A DNA stretch of 64,000 bases from Actinacidiphila yeochonensis CN732 (GTDB lineage Bacteria > Actinomycetota > Actinomycetes > Streptomycetales > Streptomycetaceae). Under the pieces are notes generated by a model. That model saw only the letters and a program-made list of their open reading frames with translations. It made no database searches and was not told the origin of the DNA. This document shows positions 16,868 to 24,248 of the stretch, piece after piece (within the stretch, counting starts at the first letter, position 1; each line of letters starts with the position of its first letter). A program made the translations under genes and the position numbers. The stretch covers positions 620,001 to 684,000 of the forward strand of contig NZ_JQNR01000005.1 of assembly GCF_000745345.1 (NCBI RefSeq), read 5' to 3'.

Positions 16868-18085
16868 TCAGCGGCGTGCCCAAGGCCGCAGGGCGCCTGC
16901 GGCGAGAGCCAGGAGCGCAGCGGCGACCCACAGGGGAATCCGGAGAGTGGAACCTCCCGCGATGAGTCCGCCAGTGAGGGCGCCGAGCCCGGCGGCCCCG
17001 ACGCCGAAGAGGCGGAAGGCGGAGGTGACCCGGCCGAGGAGGTGGTCCGGGGTGAGGGCTGGGCGGGCGGAGCTCGCGGCGACGCTGATGAGGGTGGAGG
17101 CGGCACCGATCAGGGCGAGGAAGGCCCCGGTGGCGTATGCGTTGGGAAAGGCCGCGATGCCTGTCCAGGCCAGGCTCTGGAGACCGCAGGCGATGGCCAT
17201 CATCTGGCGGTAGGTGAGGCGGCGTGTCAGAGGTGCCGCGCGCCAGCCCGTGAGGATGCCGCCGACGGCTGCGACTGCCAGCAGGATCCCGTACCCGGCG
17301 TCGGCGACGTGCAGGGTGCTCGTCGCGTAAAGGACGAAGGTGGCCATGGAGACGTTGTAGGCGAAGTTGTACGTCGCCATCCCGGCTGCCAGCATCCGCA
17401 GTTCCGGTGTCGCGCGCAGGTGTGTGAGGCCGGCGCGGATGGCTGCGATGAGGGGTTGGTTGCTGCCGGGGGCAGGCATGGCGGGGAGTCGGCTGATGCA
17501 CGCTGCGGACAGGACGAAGGAGGCGGCATCCCCTGCGAAGGGCAGCATCCGGCTGACGGCGAAGGTCGCCGAGCCGATGGGCGGTCCGGCCAGGGAGCGT
17601 CCGACGGTGTCGATGGCCCAGTAACGGCCGTTGGCCTTGGTCAGGGTCTCCTTGTCGCGGCCGACGAGGACGGGGATGACGGACTGGGAGGAGGCGTCGA
17701 AGAAGCACTGGGCGATCCCGACGATCAGGATCGCCCCCACCAGCGGGGCGAGAGCGGCATGCCCGGTTGCCGTGAGCGCGGCCAGTGCGATCAGGACGCC
17801 TGCGCGCAGCAGATCTGCTGTGATCATGACGAGGCGCCGTGGCCACCGGTCGACCAACGCCCCGGCGGGCAGCCCGACGAGGAGCCATGGAACGTAGAAG
17901 GCGGCGGTGACGGTGGAGACGGCCAGCGGGTCGCGTGTGAGGGAGGCCGCCAGCAGTGGGGCTGCGGCCAGGAAAGCACCGTCACCGGTCACGGATATGC
18001 CGGTGGCGGCCAGCAGCGGAACGACCCTTCCGGTGGCCAGCCGTTCCGCTGACCGCGGCGTCTGCTCGTCTTGTTCCGTGCTCAG
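16868..18085 (-). CDS. MFS transporter (efflux type), start probably CTG
   Basis: A twelve-helix MFS permease. FLAAAPLLAASLTRDP, YVPWLLVGLPAGALVDRWPR (loop 2-3 motif GALVDRWPRR), then ANGRYWAIDTVGRSLAGPPIG, and a second half from YNFAYNVSMATFVLY. The first canonical start in frame is GTG 17992 (TGDGAFL), but that removes half of helix 1. The frame stays open and natural upstream (STEQDEQTPRSAERLATGR, VVPLLAATGISV) to a CTG at 18085 whose next codons read like a normal MSTEQ start. It lies between two gene remnants. Confidence 0.8.
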   Translation of the reverse strand: MSTEQDEQTPRSAERLATGRVVPLLAATGISVTGDGAFLAAAPLLAASLTRDPLAVSTVTAAFYVPWLLVGLPAGALVDRWPRRLVMITADLLRAGVLIALAALTATGHAALAPLVGAILIVGIAQCFFDASSQSVIPVLVGRDKETLTKANGRYWAIDTVGRSLAGPPIGSATFAVSRMLPFAGDAASFVLSAACISRLPAMPAPGSNQPLIAAIRAGLTHLRATPELRMLAAGMATYNFAYNVSMATFVLYATSTLHVADAGYGILLAVAAVGGILTGWRAAPLTRRLTYRQMMAIACGLQSLAWTGIAAFPNAYATGAFLALIGAASTLISVAASSARPALTPDHLLGRVTSAFRLFGVGAAGLGALTGGLIAGGSTLRIPLWVAAALLALAAGALRPWARR

Positions 18086-18182
18086 TTGGGGATCCGATCT
18101 GGCGTGAAGTCACTGAATCGTTCCGGGTTTGGTAAAGAGTTGATTCCGTGAAGGGATTGAGTCATGGCACGCCCCTCCTTCC

Positions 18183-18236
18183 GTGAATACCGACGAACTG
18201 GAGCACGCGCTGTATGTGGCGGAGCAACGGGTCATG
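18183..18236 (+). pseudogene. Short fragment resembling the start of a group II intron reverse transcriptase
   Basis: GTG 18183 reads NTDELEHALYVAEQRVMA and then loses sense. From memory this phrase matches the N-terminus of actinobacterial group II intron maturases (NTDEL-ALY-AE-RVL). Only ~18 residues remain, so the assignment is weak. It is fused to the next remnant. Confidence 0.3.
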
Positions 18237-18237
18237 G

Positions 18238-18480
18238 CTGCTCCCGGCCAACCCGGACACGTCCGCCCGCGCCCTGACCGAAGCCACCGGGGCCGACGTG
18301 GCGGTGGTGATCGCCGACAGCGACGGTCGCGCGGACCGCCGCGGCGCCACCGTCATCTCCATCGCCGCCGCCGGCATCACGCCCCTGCAGTCCGACGCCC
18401 TGATCCTGGCAGTGATGGAACTGCAAGCCGCCGCGCGAGAGGGAAACGGCCAACGAGCCGTCACGAGAGCAACGTCGCCA
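18238..18480 (+). pseudogene. Remnant of a coenzyme F420-0:L-glutamate ligase-like gene
   Basis: The frame reads LLPANPDTSARALTEATGAD, then VAVVIADSDGRADRRGATVI and SIAAAGITPL. This matches the conserved VVIADSDGRADRRGAT / GAAGI-PL block of FbiB/CofE-like ligases, with an internal deletion after NPDTSARAL. No upstream catalytic part or downstream half is present. It lies directly outside the tRNA-Lys island. Confidence 0.6.
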
Positions 18481-18564
18481 CGCCAAGCAAGCGGAGGCCG
18501 ACCCGCTCTTCGGGCGAGCACGGAGCGAGCAACAGCCATGCAAATGACCAGAAACGTCGGGGAA

Positions 18565-18591
18565 CCCTGGTCGAATGGACTCTGACCAGGG
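18565..18591 (-). terminator. Hairpin 10 bases outside the left island end (likely displaced tRNA-Lys terminator)
   Basis: ccctggtc (18565-18572) and gaccaggg (18584-18591) form a perfect 8-bp stem with an 11-base loop. Relative to the partial tRNA at 18601-18657 (minus strand) it lies where a tRNA terminator would lie, consistent with being the original terminator cut off by the insertion. Confidence 0.45.
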
Positions 18592-18600
18592 CTTCCAGGA

Positions 18601-18657
18601 GTAGGCCGTGTGGGACTCGAACCCACAACCAATGGATTAAAAGTCCACTGCTCTGCC
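18601..18657 (-). repeat. Left attachment site: orphan 3' part of tRNA-Lys
   Basis: It is identical over 57 bases to 26573-26629. It contains the anticodon arm (ttaaaag on the plus strand), variable loop and T arm, but the 5' D-arm and acceptor bases are replaced by unrelated sequence (ccgttcctgg), so it cannot be a working tRNA. Confidence 0.93.
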
Positions 18658-18754
18658 CGTTCCTGGACGACCACGCGATCCCCCCTCACCGACTGAGACC
18701 AGTGCCTCGCCGACCCACCGCAACGGTCCGCGATCGACCGGACGCCCTCCTCAC

Positions 18755-19996
18755 TCACTCGTGCGCAGTGATGCGCTCCCGCAACTCGTGCGCGGCCGGG
18801 CTCCCGGGGATGGCTGCCAAGCGTGCGGCGATGTCGGCGAGGCCGTTGTTGATCCGTACTGACTGCACGCCCTCGGCGCAGCGGAGGAACTCCGCCCATG
18901 TGGCCAGCGCCGTCTCGGTGTCGCCCCGTTTGAGCTGGACTTGGCCAAGGTCGGCGAGCACGATCGCCCGAGTCCGCTTGCGGTCCAAGCCGTGGATGTC
19001 GAGGGCGAGGTGAAGGTGTTCCTCCGCCGCCGCGTGGTCGCCGAGCCTGGCGTGGATCATGCCGGCATCGTGCGTCCACCGGCCGTGGCTGTAGTGGCTC
19101 GCCCACGACTGCCCAGGCGCTGCCGGGGCTCGCTCGATCGCGACCTGCGCGGAGTTGAGCATCCGCACCGCGGTGGCGTGGTCGCCGTCGACCGCTGCCG
19201 CGCGTGCGAGGGTGGTGCGGTAGTAGGCCAGCGCCTTGGGGTTGTCGAGCTTCCTGCCACGCTGCTCACACGCCTCGGCCACCCGCACAGCGGTGGGGAT
19301 GTGGCCGAGGTCCACGGCCTGCTCCGCCAGGCCGCGTAGGGCCGTCGCGGCCAGCTCGTGGTCACCTGCTTCGGCGGCGAGAGCGTAGCTGTACTGGTGG
19401 TACCGCTGGCTCAGGCCCTGGTGTCCCTCGTCGCGCGCCATCCAGCCGATCAGATGCACCAGTTCGGCGGTGGCCGCGAACAACTCCCTGGCTGTCCGCT
19501 CGCTGTAGGTGCCGTCCAACCACCTGTTGACCTCCATGGTCAAGTAGCGCACGGCCAGGTGCCGGGCGTGACCGCCGCCCAGCTCTGATGCCGCGTTGCC
19601 GAGAGTTGCGGTCATCGTGCGCACGGCCGTCACTTCGCCCATTCCCACGGCCACGGGTCCGGACCTGTTCGCACGACGAATCACGGCCTCAGCGTCGGGG
19701 AGATCGAGGGCGGCCAGGCCGACAGCGGCGGACGCCCCCAGAAACGCTCGTCGGTCCACGTCGTCGCCTCCCAAGAGCATGACTGAGGCCACGGTATCGG
19801 CGGCCAAGGGCCGCTCGTCCGCAGAAAGATCGATCCCCAGGACCTGTTCGATGAAGGAGAGCCAGACCTGGGGGATCCGGCGGCCTGTTTCCCACCGGTA
19901 CACCGCCTGCCGGTCGCAGAACCCCGTCTTCCCCCACCGCGCGATCGAGAGAGCATCCGCAAGGGCTGCCTGGCTCGTGCTGGGACGCCGTGCCAG
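18755..19996 (-). CDS. XRE-family transcriptional regulator with TPR-like C-terminal region; CTG or truncated start
   Basis: The HTH region reads ARRPSTSQAALADALSIARW, GKTGFCDRQAVYRWETGRRI. A Tat-like/hydrophobic phrase (DRRAFLGASAAVGLAALDLP) and ~280 residues of TPR-like helical repeats follow (ALAAEAGDHELAATALRGLA; RLGDHAAAEEHLHLALDIHG). Such Streptomyces proteins are cytoplasmic signal-responsive repressors. The first canonical start is GTG 19903, inside the HTH, which would destroy DNA binding. The natural N-terminus appears to be CTG 19996, read as (M)ARRPSTSQAAL. Either CTG is used or an ATG was lost. It lies 32 bases after the NUDIX gene on the same strand. Confidence 0.8.
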   Translation of the reverse strand: MARRPSTSQAALADALSIARWGKTGFCDRQAVYRWETGRRIPQVWLSFIEQVLGIDLSADERPLAADTVASVMLLGGDDVDRRAFLGASAAVGLAALDLPDAEAVIRRANRSGPVAVGMGEVTAVRTMTATLGNAASELGGGHARHLAVRYLTMEVNRWLDGTYSERTARELFAATAELVHLIGWMARDEGHQGLSQRYHQYSYALAAEAGDHELAATALRGLAEQAVDLGHIPTAVRVAEACEQRGRKLDNPKALAYYRTTLARAAAVDGDHATAVRMLNSAQVAIERAPAAPGQSWASHYSHGRWTHDAGMIHARLGDHAAAEEHLHLALDIHGLDRKRTRAIVLADLGQVQLKRGDTETALATWAEFLRCAEGVQSVRINNGLADIAARLAAIPGSPAAHELRERITAHE

Positions 19997-20028
19997 CCCG
20001 CCCGCCTGACCATTTGCCTGGCAGCCTG

Positions 20029-20535
20029 TCAGGCAGTGGAGTCGCGCAAATACACGGGAGCAGATTCCTCCCTCGTCGCACGAGACGCTTGGAAGCGGTT
20101 GAGCAGGCGGTCACGCAGCATGCCAGCAGCTTCGTCTGGCGTCACCAGGCGGACGGCGGATAGCTCGCTGTCGTGGGGCCGCAGTCCCCTTACCTGACCC
20201 GCGGACAACGTCCCGCCGTCGAAGATGAAGGCGAGCTGGTCACCCCAAGGGCCGTGCGGGGGAACCCAGTCGATGACGAGGAGGCCGTGCAAGGTGACAT
20301 CGAGGCCGATTTCTTCCTTCAATTCGCGGCGGGCCGCGTCGTCGGGGGCCTCGTTGGCTTCGGCCATGCCACTTGGGAGATCCCAACCGGGCTTGTATGT
20401 GGGCTTCACCAGGAGAACGCGGCCCTGCTCGTCGCGGAGGAGGACATCGGCGGAGACGCGTTTGCGGGCCTGGGTGGCGTTGTCCTCGGCGAGGTAGGCG
20501 TTCCAGGCTTCGGGGTCGGCGGGAGTGGGCCTCAT
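20029..20535 (-). CDS. NUDIX hydrolase
   Basis: 168 residues. A Nudix box is complete: GMAEANEAPDDAARRELKEE followed by IGL (G-x5-E-x7-REL-x-EE-x-G). The preceding strand VLLVKPTYKPGWDLPSG is typical. NUDIX enzymes hydrolyse nucleoside diphosphates linked to another moiety; HGPWGDQLAFIFDGGTL is like the Streptomyces subgroup that accompanies XRE-TPR regulators. ATG 20535 starts it. It is cotranscribed with the XRE-TPR gene downstream; a divergent CutA gene starts 83 bases away. Confidence 0.92.
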   Translation of the reverse strand: MRPTPADPEAWNAYLAEDNATQARKRVSADVLLRDEQGRVLLVKPTYKPGWDLPSGMAEANEAPDDAARRELKEEIGLDVTLHGLLVIDWVPPHGPWGDQLAFIFDGGTLSAGQVRGLRPHDSELSAVRLVTPDEAAGMLRDRLLNRFQASRATREESAPVYLRDSTA

Positions 20536-20618
20536 GGGGTGGTGCCTTCGCTGAGCGGAGGACGAGGGCGGCGAGCAACAGCATCCTCGCCATGAGCTCG
20601 TCTCGGTAAATTCGACGT

Positions 20619-20945
20619 ATGAGTGACTTCGTGCAGGTGTCGAGTGCTACTGAGACCCGAGAGCAGGCCGTGCGACTGGCTGAGTCCGTCGTGCGGGGGC
20701 GGCTCGCGGCTGGGGCGCAGGTGGTGGGGCCGGTGCTGTCGGTGTTCTGGCATCGCGGCGAGTTCGGGACTGGTGAGGAGTGGCAGTTGCTGCTCAAGAC
20801 CACCGTGGAGCGGTACCCGGCGTTGGAGGCGCATCTGCTGGAGCGCCATCCGTGGGAGAAGCCCGAGGTGGTCGCGGTGCCGATCGTGGCCGGCTCTGAG
20901 GCGTACCTGCGGTGGGTTGCCGACAGCACGGAGCCGTCCGCGTAG
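20619..20945 (+). CDS. cutA: Divalent-cation tolerance protein CutA
   Basis: 108 residues, full CutA1 length. The N-terminal strand FVQVSSATETREQAVRLAES corresponds to the usual TT-P...A-A. LAAGAQVVGPVLSVFWHRGE and EWQLLLKTTVERYPALEAHL follow, then HPWEKPEVVAVPIVAGSEAY, the PE(I/V) signature, and a terminal W. CutA forms a stable trimer; its role in copper tolerance is debated. ATG 20619. Its stop lies 3 bases from the convergent XRE gene stop. Confidence 0.92.
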   Translation: MSDFVQVSSATETREQAVRLAESVVRGRLAAGAQVVGPVLSVFWHRGEFGTGEEWQLLLKTTVERYPALEAHLLERHPWEKPEVVAVPIVAGSEAYLRWVADSTEPSA

Positions 20946-20948
20946 GCG

Positions 20949-22268
20949 TCAGACCGCCACGGCCCTCTCCAGTACCGTGTCGACCGCAGGGAGACCTCGG
21001 TGCGCGTCGAGGCGTGTGAGGAGTGGGGTCAGGCGGGCGCGGGGGCGGACGGAGGCGACGCCTTCGGCGAGGTCGAGGGCGCGGTCGGCTGCGGTGGCGG
21101 CTTGTTCGACTTCGCCTGCGGTGAGGTAGGAGTCGCCGAGCCAGGAGAGGTAGAGGGCTTTGTCGCGGGCATTCGTGTCGTCATAGGCGGCCAGGGCGGT
21201 TTCCAGGACGGGGACCGCTCGCAGTGGGCGGCGTAGTTCGGTCCAGCAGCGGCCGGTCATGATCTGGAGTTCGGTTGTGTCGACCCACGAGACCCAGTCA
21301 GGCTGGGGCGCGTCGCCAACTGTGGCGAGGGCCGTTGCAGCGGCGGCAAGGGCTCGTTCGCATTCGGTGGCCAGGCCCGCGACGGCGCAGGCCCAGGCGA
21401 GTCGTTCGTGCAGCAGGGCGCGTACTCCGGCGGGTGCGTCGGGGCCGATCGTCGCGCAGGATCGGGCGGCGATGTCGACTCCGGCCTTCTGGTCGCCGCT
21501 GACGGCCTGGTAGGCGAGGAAGGCCAGCGCGTTGCCTGCGAGGGCGGTGTCGCCGGCTTCGGTGGCGGCACCGTGGCTCTCCTCGTAGAGCCCGCGTGCG
21601 TCGGCCGCCCGGCCGCCGTCGAACGCGGCCCATCCCGCCTGCTGTGCCTGCTCCGCCAGCACGGACAGCAGGTCGTGCCGGGTCCGCTCGGAGTACGTCG
21701 AGTCCCGCAGCAGCGCCTTGGTGGCTTGGTACTCGCCGAGGTAGACCCGGTACGTGTCGCCACCACCGAGTACCTGGTCCAGGCGGCGCAGCCTTGCGGT
21801 ACGCCGACGAAGCCGTTCGGGCAGTTCCGGGCCGACGCGGCGGCCGGCTGCGGGCCGGGTCAGCTCGGGCAGAGTTGCCGCTAGACCGGCGCCTGTTCCT
21901 GCCCGGAGAAATCGCCTGCGCTCCACGGAGCTCTCGTCCTCCTCGCTCGTACGGTCAGGGGCAGGACGGGGCTCGCGTTTCTCCCATGGGCGGGAAGCGA
22001 GTCCGAGCATGTGGCCGGGGATACGTAGCGCATCGGCGACGCAGGTGACCTTCTCGAAGCTGGTCACGCTTCCCCTGCCACGGGCGAGCGCGCCGACCCG
22101 TTCGGGCTTGATGCCGCACTCGGCGGCGATCTTCGAGTAGCTGATGCCGGCCAGCTCGCGCGCCAGGCGGAACACCGTCCCGAAGTCGTGGGCGATGATC
22201 GCGGTCTGCATGTCCGCGCGTTCAACGATGGCGCGCGGCAACGCGGTCGCTGGTCGGTATCCGTTCAT
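20949..22268 (-). CDS. XRE-family transcriptional regulator with TPR-like sensor region
   Basis: 439 residues. HTH in FGTVFRLARELAGISYSKIA, AECGIKPERVGALARGRGSV; then an Arg-rich hinge with a hydrophobic phrase (RRRFLRAGTGAGLAATLPEL) and ~300 residues of TPR-like repeats (ATEAGDTALAGNALAFLAYQ; YLSWLGDSYLTAGEVEQAAT). It starts at ATG 22268 with an SD (gggaagg). It is divergent from the HATPase-DUF6907 unit, with a palindromic operator candidate between them, so it may control both. It is a paralogue in architecture of the regulator at 18755-19996. Confidence 0.9.
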   Translation of the reverse strand: MNGYRPATALPRAIVERADMQTAIIAHDFGTVFRLARELAGISYSKIAAECGIKPERVGALARGRGSVTSFEKVTCVADALRIPGHMLGLASRPWEKREPRPAPDRTSEEDESSVERRRFLRAGTGAGLAATLPELTRPAAGRRVGPELPERLRRRTARLRRLDQVLGGGDTYRVYLGEYQATKALLRDSTYSERTRHDLLSVLAEQAQQAGWAAFDGGRAADARGLYEESHGAATEAGDTALAGNALAFLAYQAVSGDQKAGVDIAARSCATIGPDAPAGVRALLHERLAWACAVAGLATECERALAAAATALATVGDAPQPDWVSWVDTTELQIMTGRCWTELRRPLRAVPVLETALAAYDDTNARDKALYLSWLGDSYLTAGEVEQAATAADRALDLAEGVASVRPRARLTPLLTRLDAHRGLPAVDTVLERAVAV

Positions 22269-22327
22269 CGCGCCTTCCCTGCCTGCCCGTTCAACCGAGT
22301 GTGCGTGGCTCAGGCCGGAAAAAGCGT

Positions 22328-22346
22328 ACCCACTATGGGTATACCC
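22328..22346. promoter_or_regulatory. Nested palindromes (operator candidate) between divergent genes
   Basis: ACCCACTATGGGTATACCC contains two overlapping dyads: ACCCA-CTA-TGGGT and the perfect 10-mer GGGTATACCC. It lies 60 bases from the XRE start and 72 bases from the leader-peptide start, where an autoregulatory XRE operator is expected. Confidence 0.5.
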
Positions 22347-22417
22347 GCGCCGGGGAAGTCACCCCGCTTTCACCCCCGCACAGTTGGTGCTCACCTTACG
22401 TAGCGAAAGGAGCACCG

Positions 22418-22495
22418 ATGCTGCGCACTCCCAGCAGCGCACCCCGCATCGTTCGGCCTGGACATGGCCCCGCGCAGACCGAGGGCTCCCGGTGA
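22418..22495 (+). CDS. 25-residue leader ORF overlapping the HATPase-DUF6907 gene
   Basis: ATG 22418 has an excellent SD (aaaggag) 6 bases upstream and encodes 25 residues (begins MLRTPSSAPRIVRPGHG). Its TGA overlaps the GTG start of the next gene as GTGA (22492-22495). The next gene has no comparable SD of its own, so translation probably reaches it through this short ORF. Confidence 0.55.
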   Translation: MLRTPSSAPRIVRPGHGPAQTEGSR

Positions 22496-23349
22496 CCCTC
22501 CAGGGCCTGGCGGCCCGTATCCACGGATTCCGCGTCGACAGCGAGGAGAGCTGTGTGCCAGAAGCGCGGCACAAGATCAGCGCCTTGGTCCACGGCTGGA
22601 ACGTCCCCCTCTCTGAGGAGCAGGTCTCCGAGCTGGAATTGCTGTCCACAGAGGTGATCACCAACGCGGTACGGCACACCGGCGCGGCATGCGCGGTCGC
22701 GGTGCGGTGGACCGGTGCGCGGGTGCGTGTGGAGGTCACGGACGCCAGTCGCGTACATCCGAAAGCGCGGCACGGTTCGCTGGACACCGAGGGCGGACGG
22801 GGCCTGCTGCTCGTGGACGCGCTCGCCGCCGACTGGGGCAGCGCCGACGCCCCCGCCGGGAAAGTCGTCTGGTTCGAGGTCGGGCCCCGCGAGCAGCCGC
22901 CGCCCTGGAGCACGCCGGGGACGTGGACGATCACCACCACCGACCACACCATCAGCGAGGGCTACCTGCCCGACTGGGCCGAAGACGACCCGACCGAGGT
23001 CAACGTACCGCTGGCGGAACTGCCGCAACGACTCGCCCTCGTCAACCACCGCACCTTCTTCGAGGGACCGACCATGCCGGTGACCGCGCCCGACCTTTGG
23101 GACGGTCCTAAGGATGAGCCGGTCTTCGAGGGCAGCATCGACTGCAACCCCCACGACCCCGACCCCCGTAAGCGAGACCCCCTCGTCAACCTCCAACTCG
23201 CCGAAGGCCGCTGGGTCCTCGGACTCGACCCCCAGCAGCTCGCGGAGGTCGCCATCAAGCTGCGCGAGCACGCCGACCTGCTGGACAAGAAGATCCGACC
23301 CGCCCTCGTCGCCGCCCGCGACGACTGGGCCGCCCGCCACCAGGAGTGA
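22492..23349 (+). CDS. HATPase_c (anti-sigma-like) domain fused to DUF6907
   Basis: 285 residues. The first ~125 form a GHKL ATPase of the RsbW/SpoIIAB-like type: LELLSTEVITNAVRHTGAAC (N box), VEVTDASRVHP (G1-like), GGRGLLLVDALAADWG (G2-like), VVWFEVG. The last ~150 match DUF6907 as found in Streptomyces: WTITTTDHTISEGYLPDWAE, INHRTFFEG-like VNHRTFFEGPTMPV, SIDCNPHDPDPRKRDPLVNL and LREHADLLDKKIRPALVAAR. The two domains are usually separate genes; the fusion is notable. GTG 22492 is coupled to the leader ORF. It lies in the tRNA-Lys island. Confidence 0.85.
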   Translation: MTLQGLAARIHGFRVDSEESCVPEARHKISALVHGWNVPLSEEQVSELELLSTEVITNAVRHTGAACAVAVRWTGARVRVEVTDASRVHPKARHGSLDTEGGRGLLLVDALAADWGSADAPAGKVVWFEVGPREQPPPWSTPGTWTITTTDHTISEGYLPDWAEDDPTEVNVPLAELPQRLALVNHRTFFEGPTMPVTAPDLWDGPKDEPVFEGSIDCNPHDPDPRKRDPLVNLQLAEGRWVLGLDPQQLAEVAIKLREHADLLDKKIRPALVAARDDWAARHQE

Positions 23350-23420
23350 GCGGGCGGGCGAGGGCGGTCCCGGGATACGGCCCCCGGTCGTGCGACGTCG
23401 CCCCCTGGCGAGGTCGCGAG

Positions 23421-23525
23421 CGTAGGACGGCCCGCAGGACCGTCCTACGCGACAGCTTGCTCCGCCGGGGGTAAGGACTCCTTACCCCACAACTTGCTCC
23501 GCCCGGGGTAAGCACGGCTTACCCC
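23421..23525. repeat. Three successive perfect hairpins downstream of the fusion gene
   Basis: Hairpin 1: cgtaggacgg (23421-23430) with ccgtcctacg (23440-23449). Hairpin 2: ggggtaagg/ccttacccc (23468-23488, 3-base loop). Hairpin 3: ggggtaagc/gcttacccc (23505-23525, 3-base loop). Hairpins 2 and 3 are followed by the same ccacaacttgctc and are 37 bases apart, so the last two form a direct repeat. There is no U-run. The rest of the gap 23350-23734 shows no gene. Confidence 0.85.
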
Positions 23526-23734
23526 ACAACTTGCTCGCCGCTCCCCTACTCCCGCCACCTCCGGTCCGGCCCGGCGTCCCGCATCGGCCGGGACAGTGCG
23601 CGACCTGTCCCACCCGTTGCGCCTCTGCTCACCGCAGGTACGAGTCACCTCGGTGTTGCGGGTCGACGCGTCACGGGCGCATCACCCGTCCCGCGCCGAC
23701 CTGCGACGGGACGGGTGATGCGGGTCAAGGAGGG

Positions 23735-23911
23735 TCACCCGCCGCTGGCCGCGGGCTGCTCGGGCTGGGGGCAGTAGCGGGTCCAGGCGTCGGCGAACTG
23801 GTTCCGGGCGAACCCCCGGCGCTGGCTGCCGTCACGGAAGCGGCGGTTGGACGAGCTGATCCCGAAGTCCTTGAGCAGCAGTTGCAGAGCGCGCGCGGTC
23901 AGCCCGCTCGT
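23735..23911 (-). pseudogene. 3' end of a DUF3631 gene
   Basis: The minus-strand end reads TARALQLLLKDFGISSSNRR, FRDGSQRRGFARNQFADAW, TRYCP. This matches the C-terminus of DUF3631 proteins, which occur in actinomycete integrative and conjugative elements next to replication/transfer genes. Homology stops at about 23911, where the oppositely oriented integrase fragment begins. The remainder of the gene is missing. Confidence 0.75.
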
Positions 23912-23920
23912 CCCGTACTC

Positions 23921-24223
23921 GCCCCACGGGGCTCCTGGCTCCACCCCGAAACCGTCTCCCAGACCTTCCGCCGCATCTACGCGACCACCGACCTCCCGCC
24001 CATCACCTTCCGCGACCTCCGCCACGTCGCCGCGGCTCTCACCCACGCGGGCGGCGGCGACATTCACACGGTGAAGGAGGTGCTTCGCCACTCCACGATC
24101 ACCCTGACCTCGGACACGTACACGAGCCTGTTGCCGGAGCTGGACCGGGAGGTCGCGGAGAAGGCCGCGGCCCTCGTTCCCCGTTGCGCCAGCCGCCCCG
24201 ATCCCCTTAAGCATCCGCATTGA
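23921..24223 (+). pseudogene. 3' end of a tyrosine-recombinase integrase gene
   Basis: GSWLHPETVSQTFRRIYATT, LPPITFRDLRHVAAALTHAG, and VKEVLRHSTITLTSDTYTS hold the C-terminal catalytic residues R-x-x-R/H...H...Y (DLRH box, LRH, then the Tyr of DTYTS). The first Arg and the DNA-binding half are missing, and no start fits. This is the relic of the integrase that presumably placed the island in tRNA-Lys. Confidence 0.85.
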
Positions 24224-24248
24224 GCCATGAGCCACGAAGCCGTCGCGG

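Noticed and set aside
18601..18673. Second tRNA-Lys gene
   Set aside because: Only the 3' 56 bases match; the D arm and 5' acceptor strand are absent, so it is an attachment-site relic.
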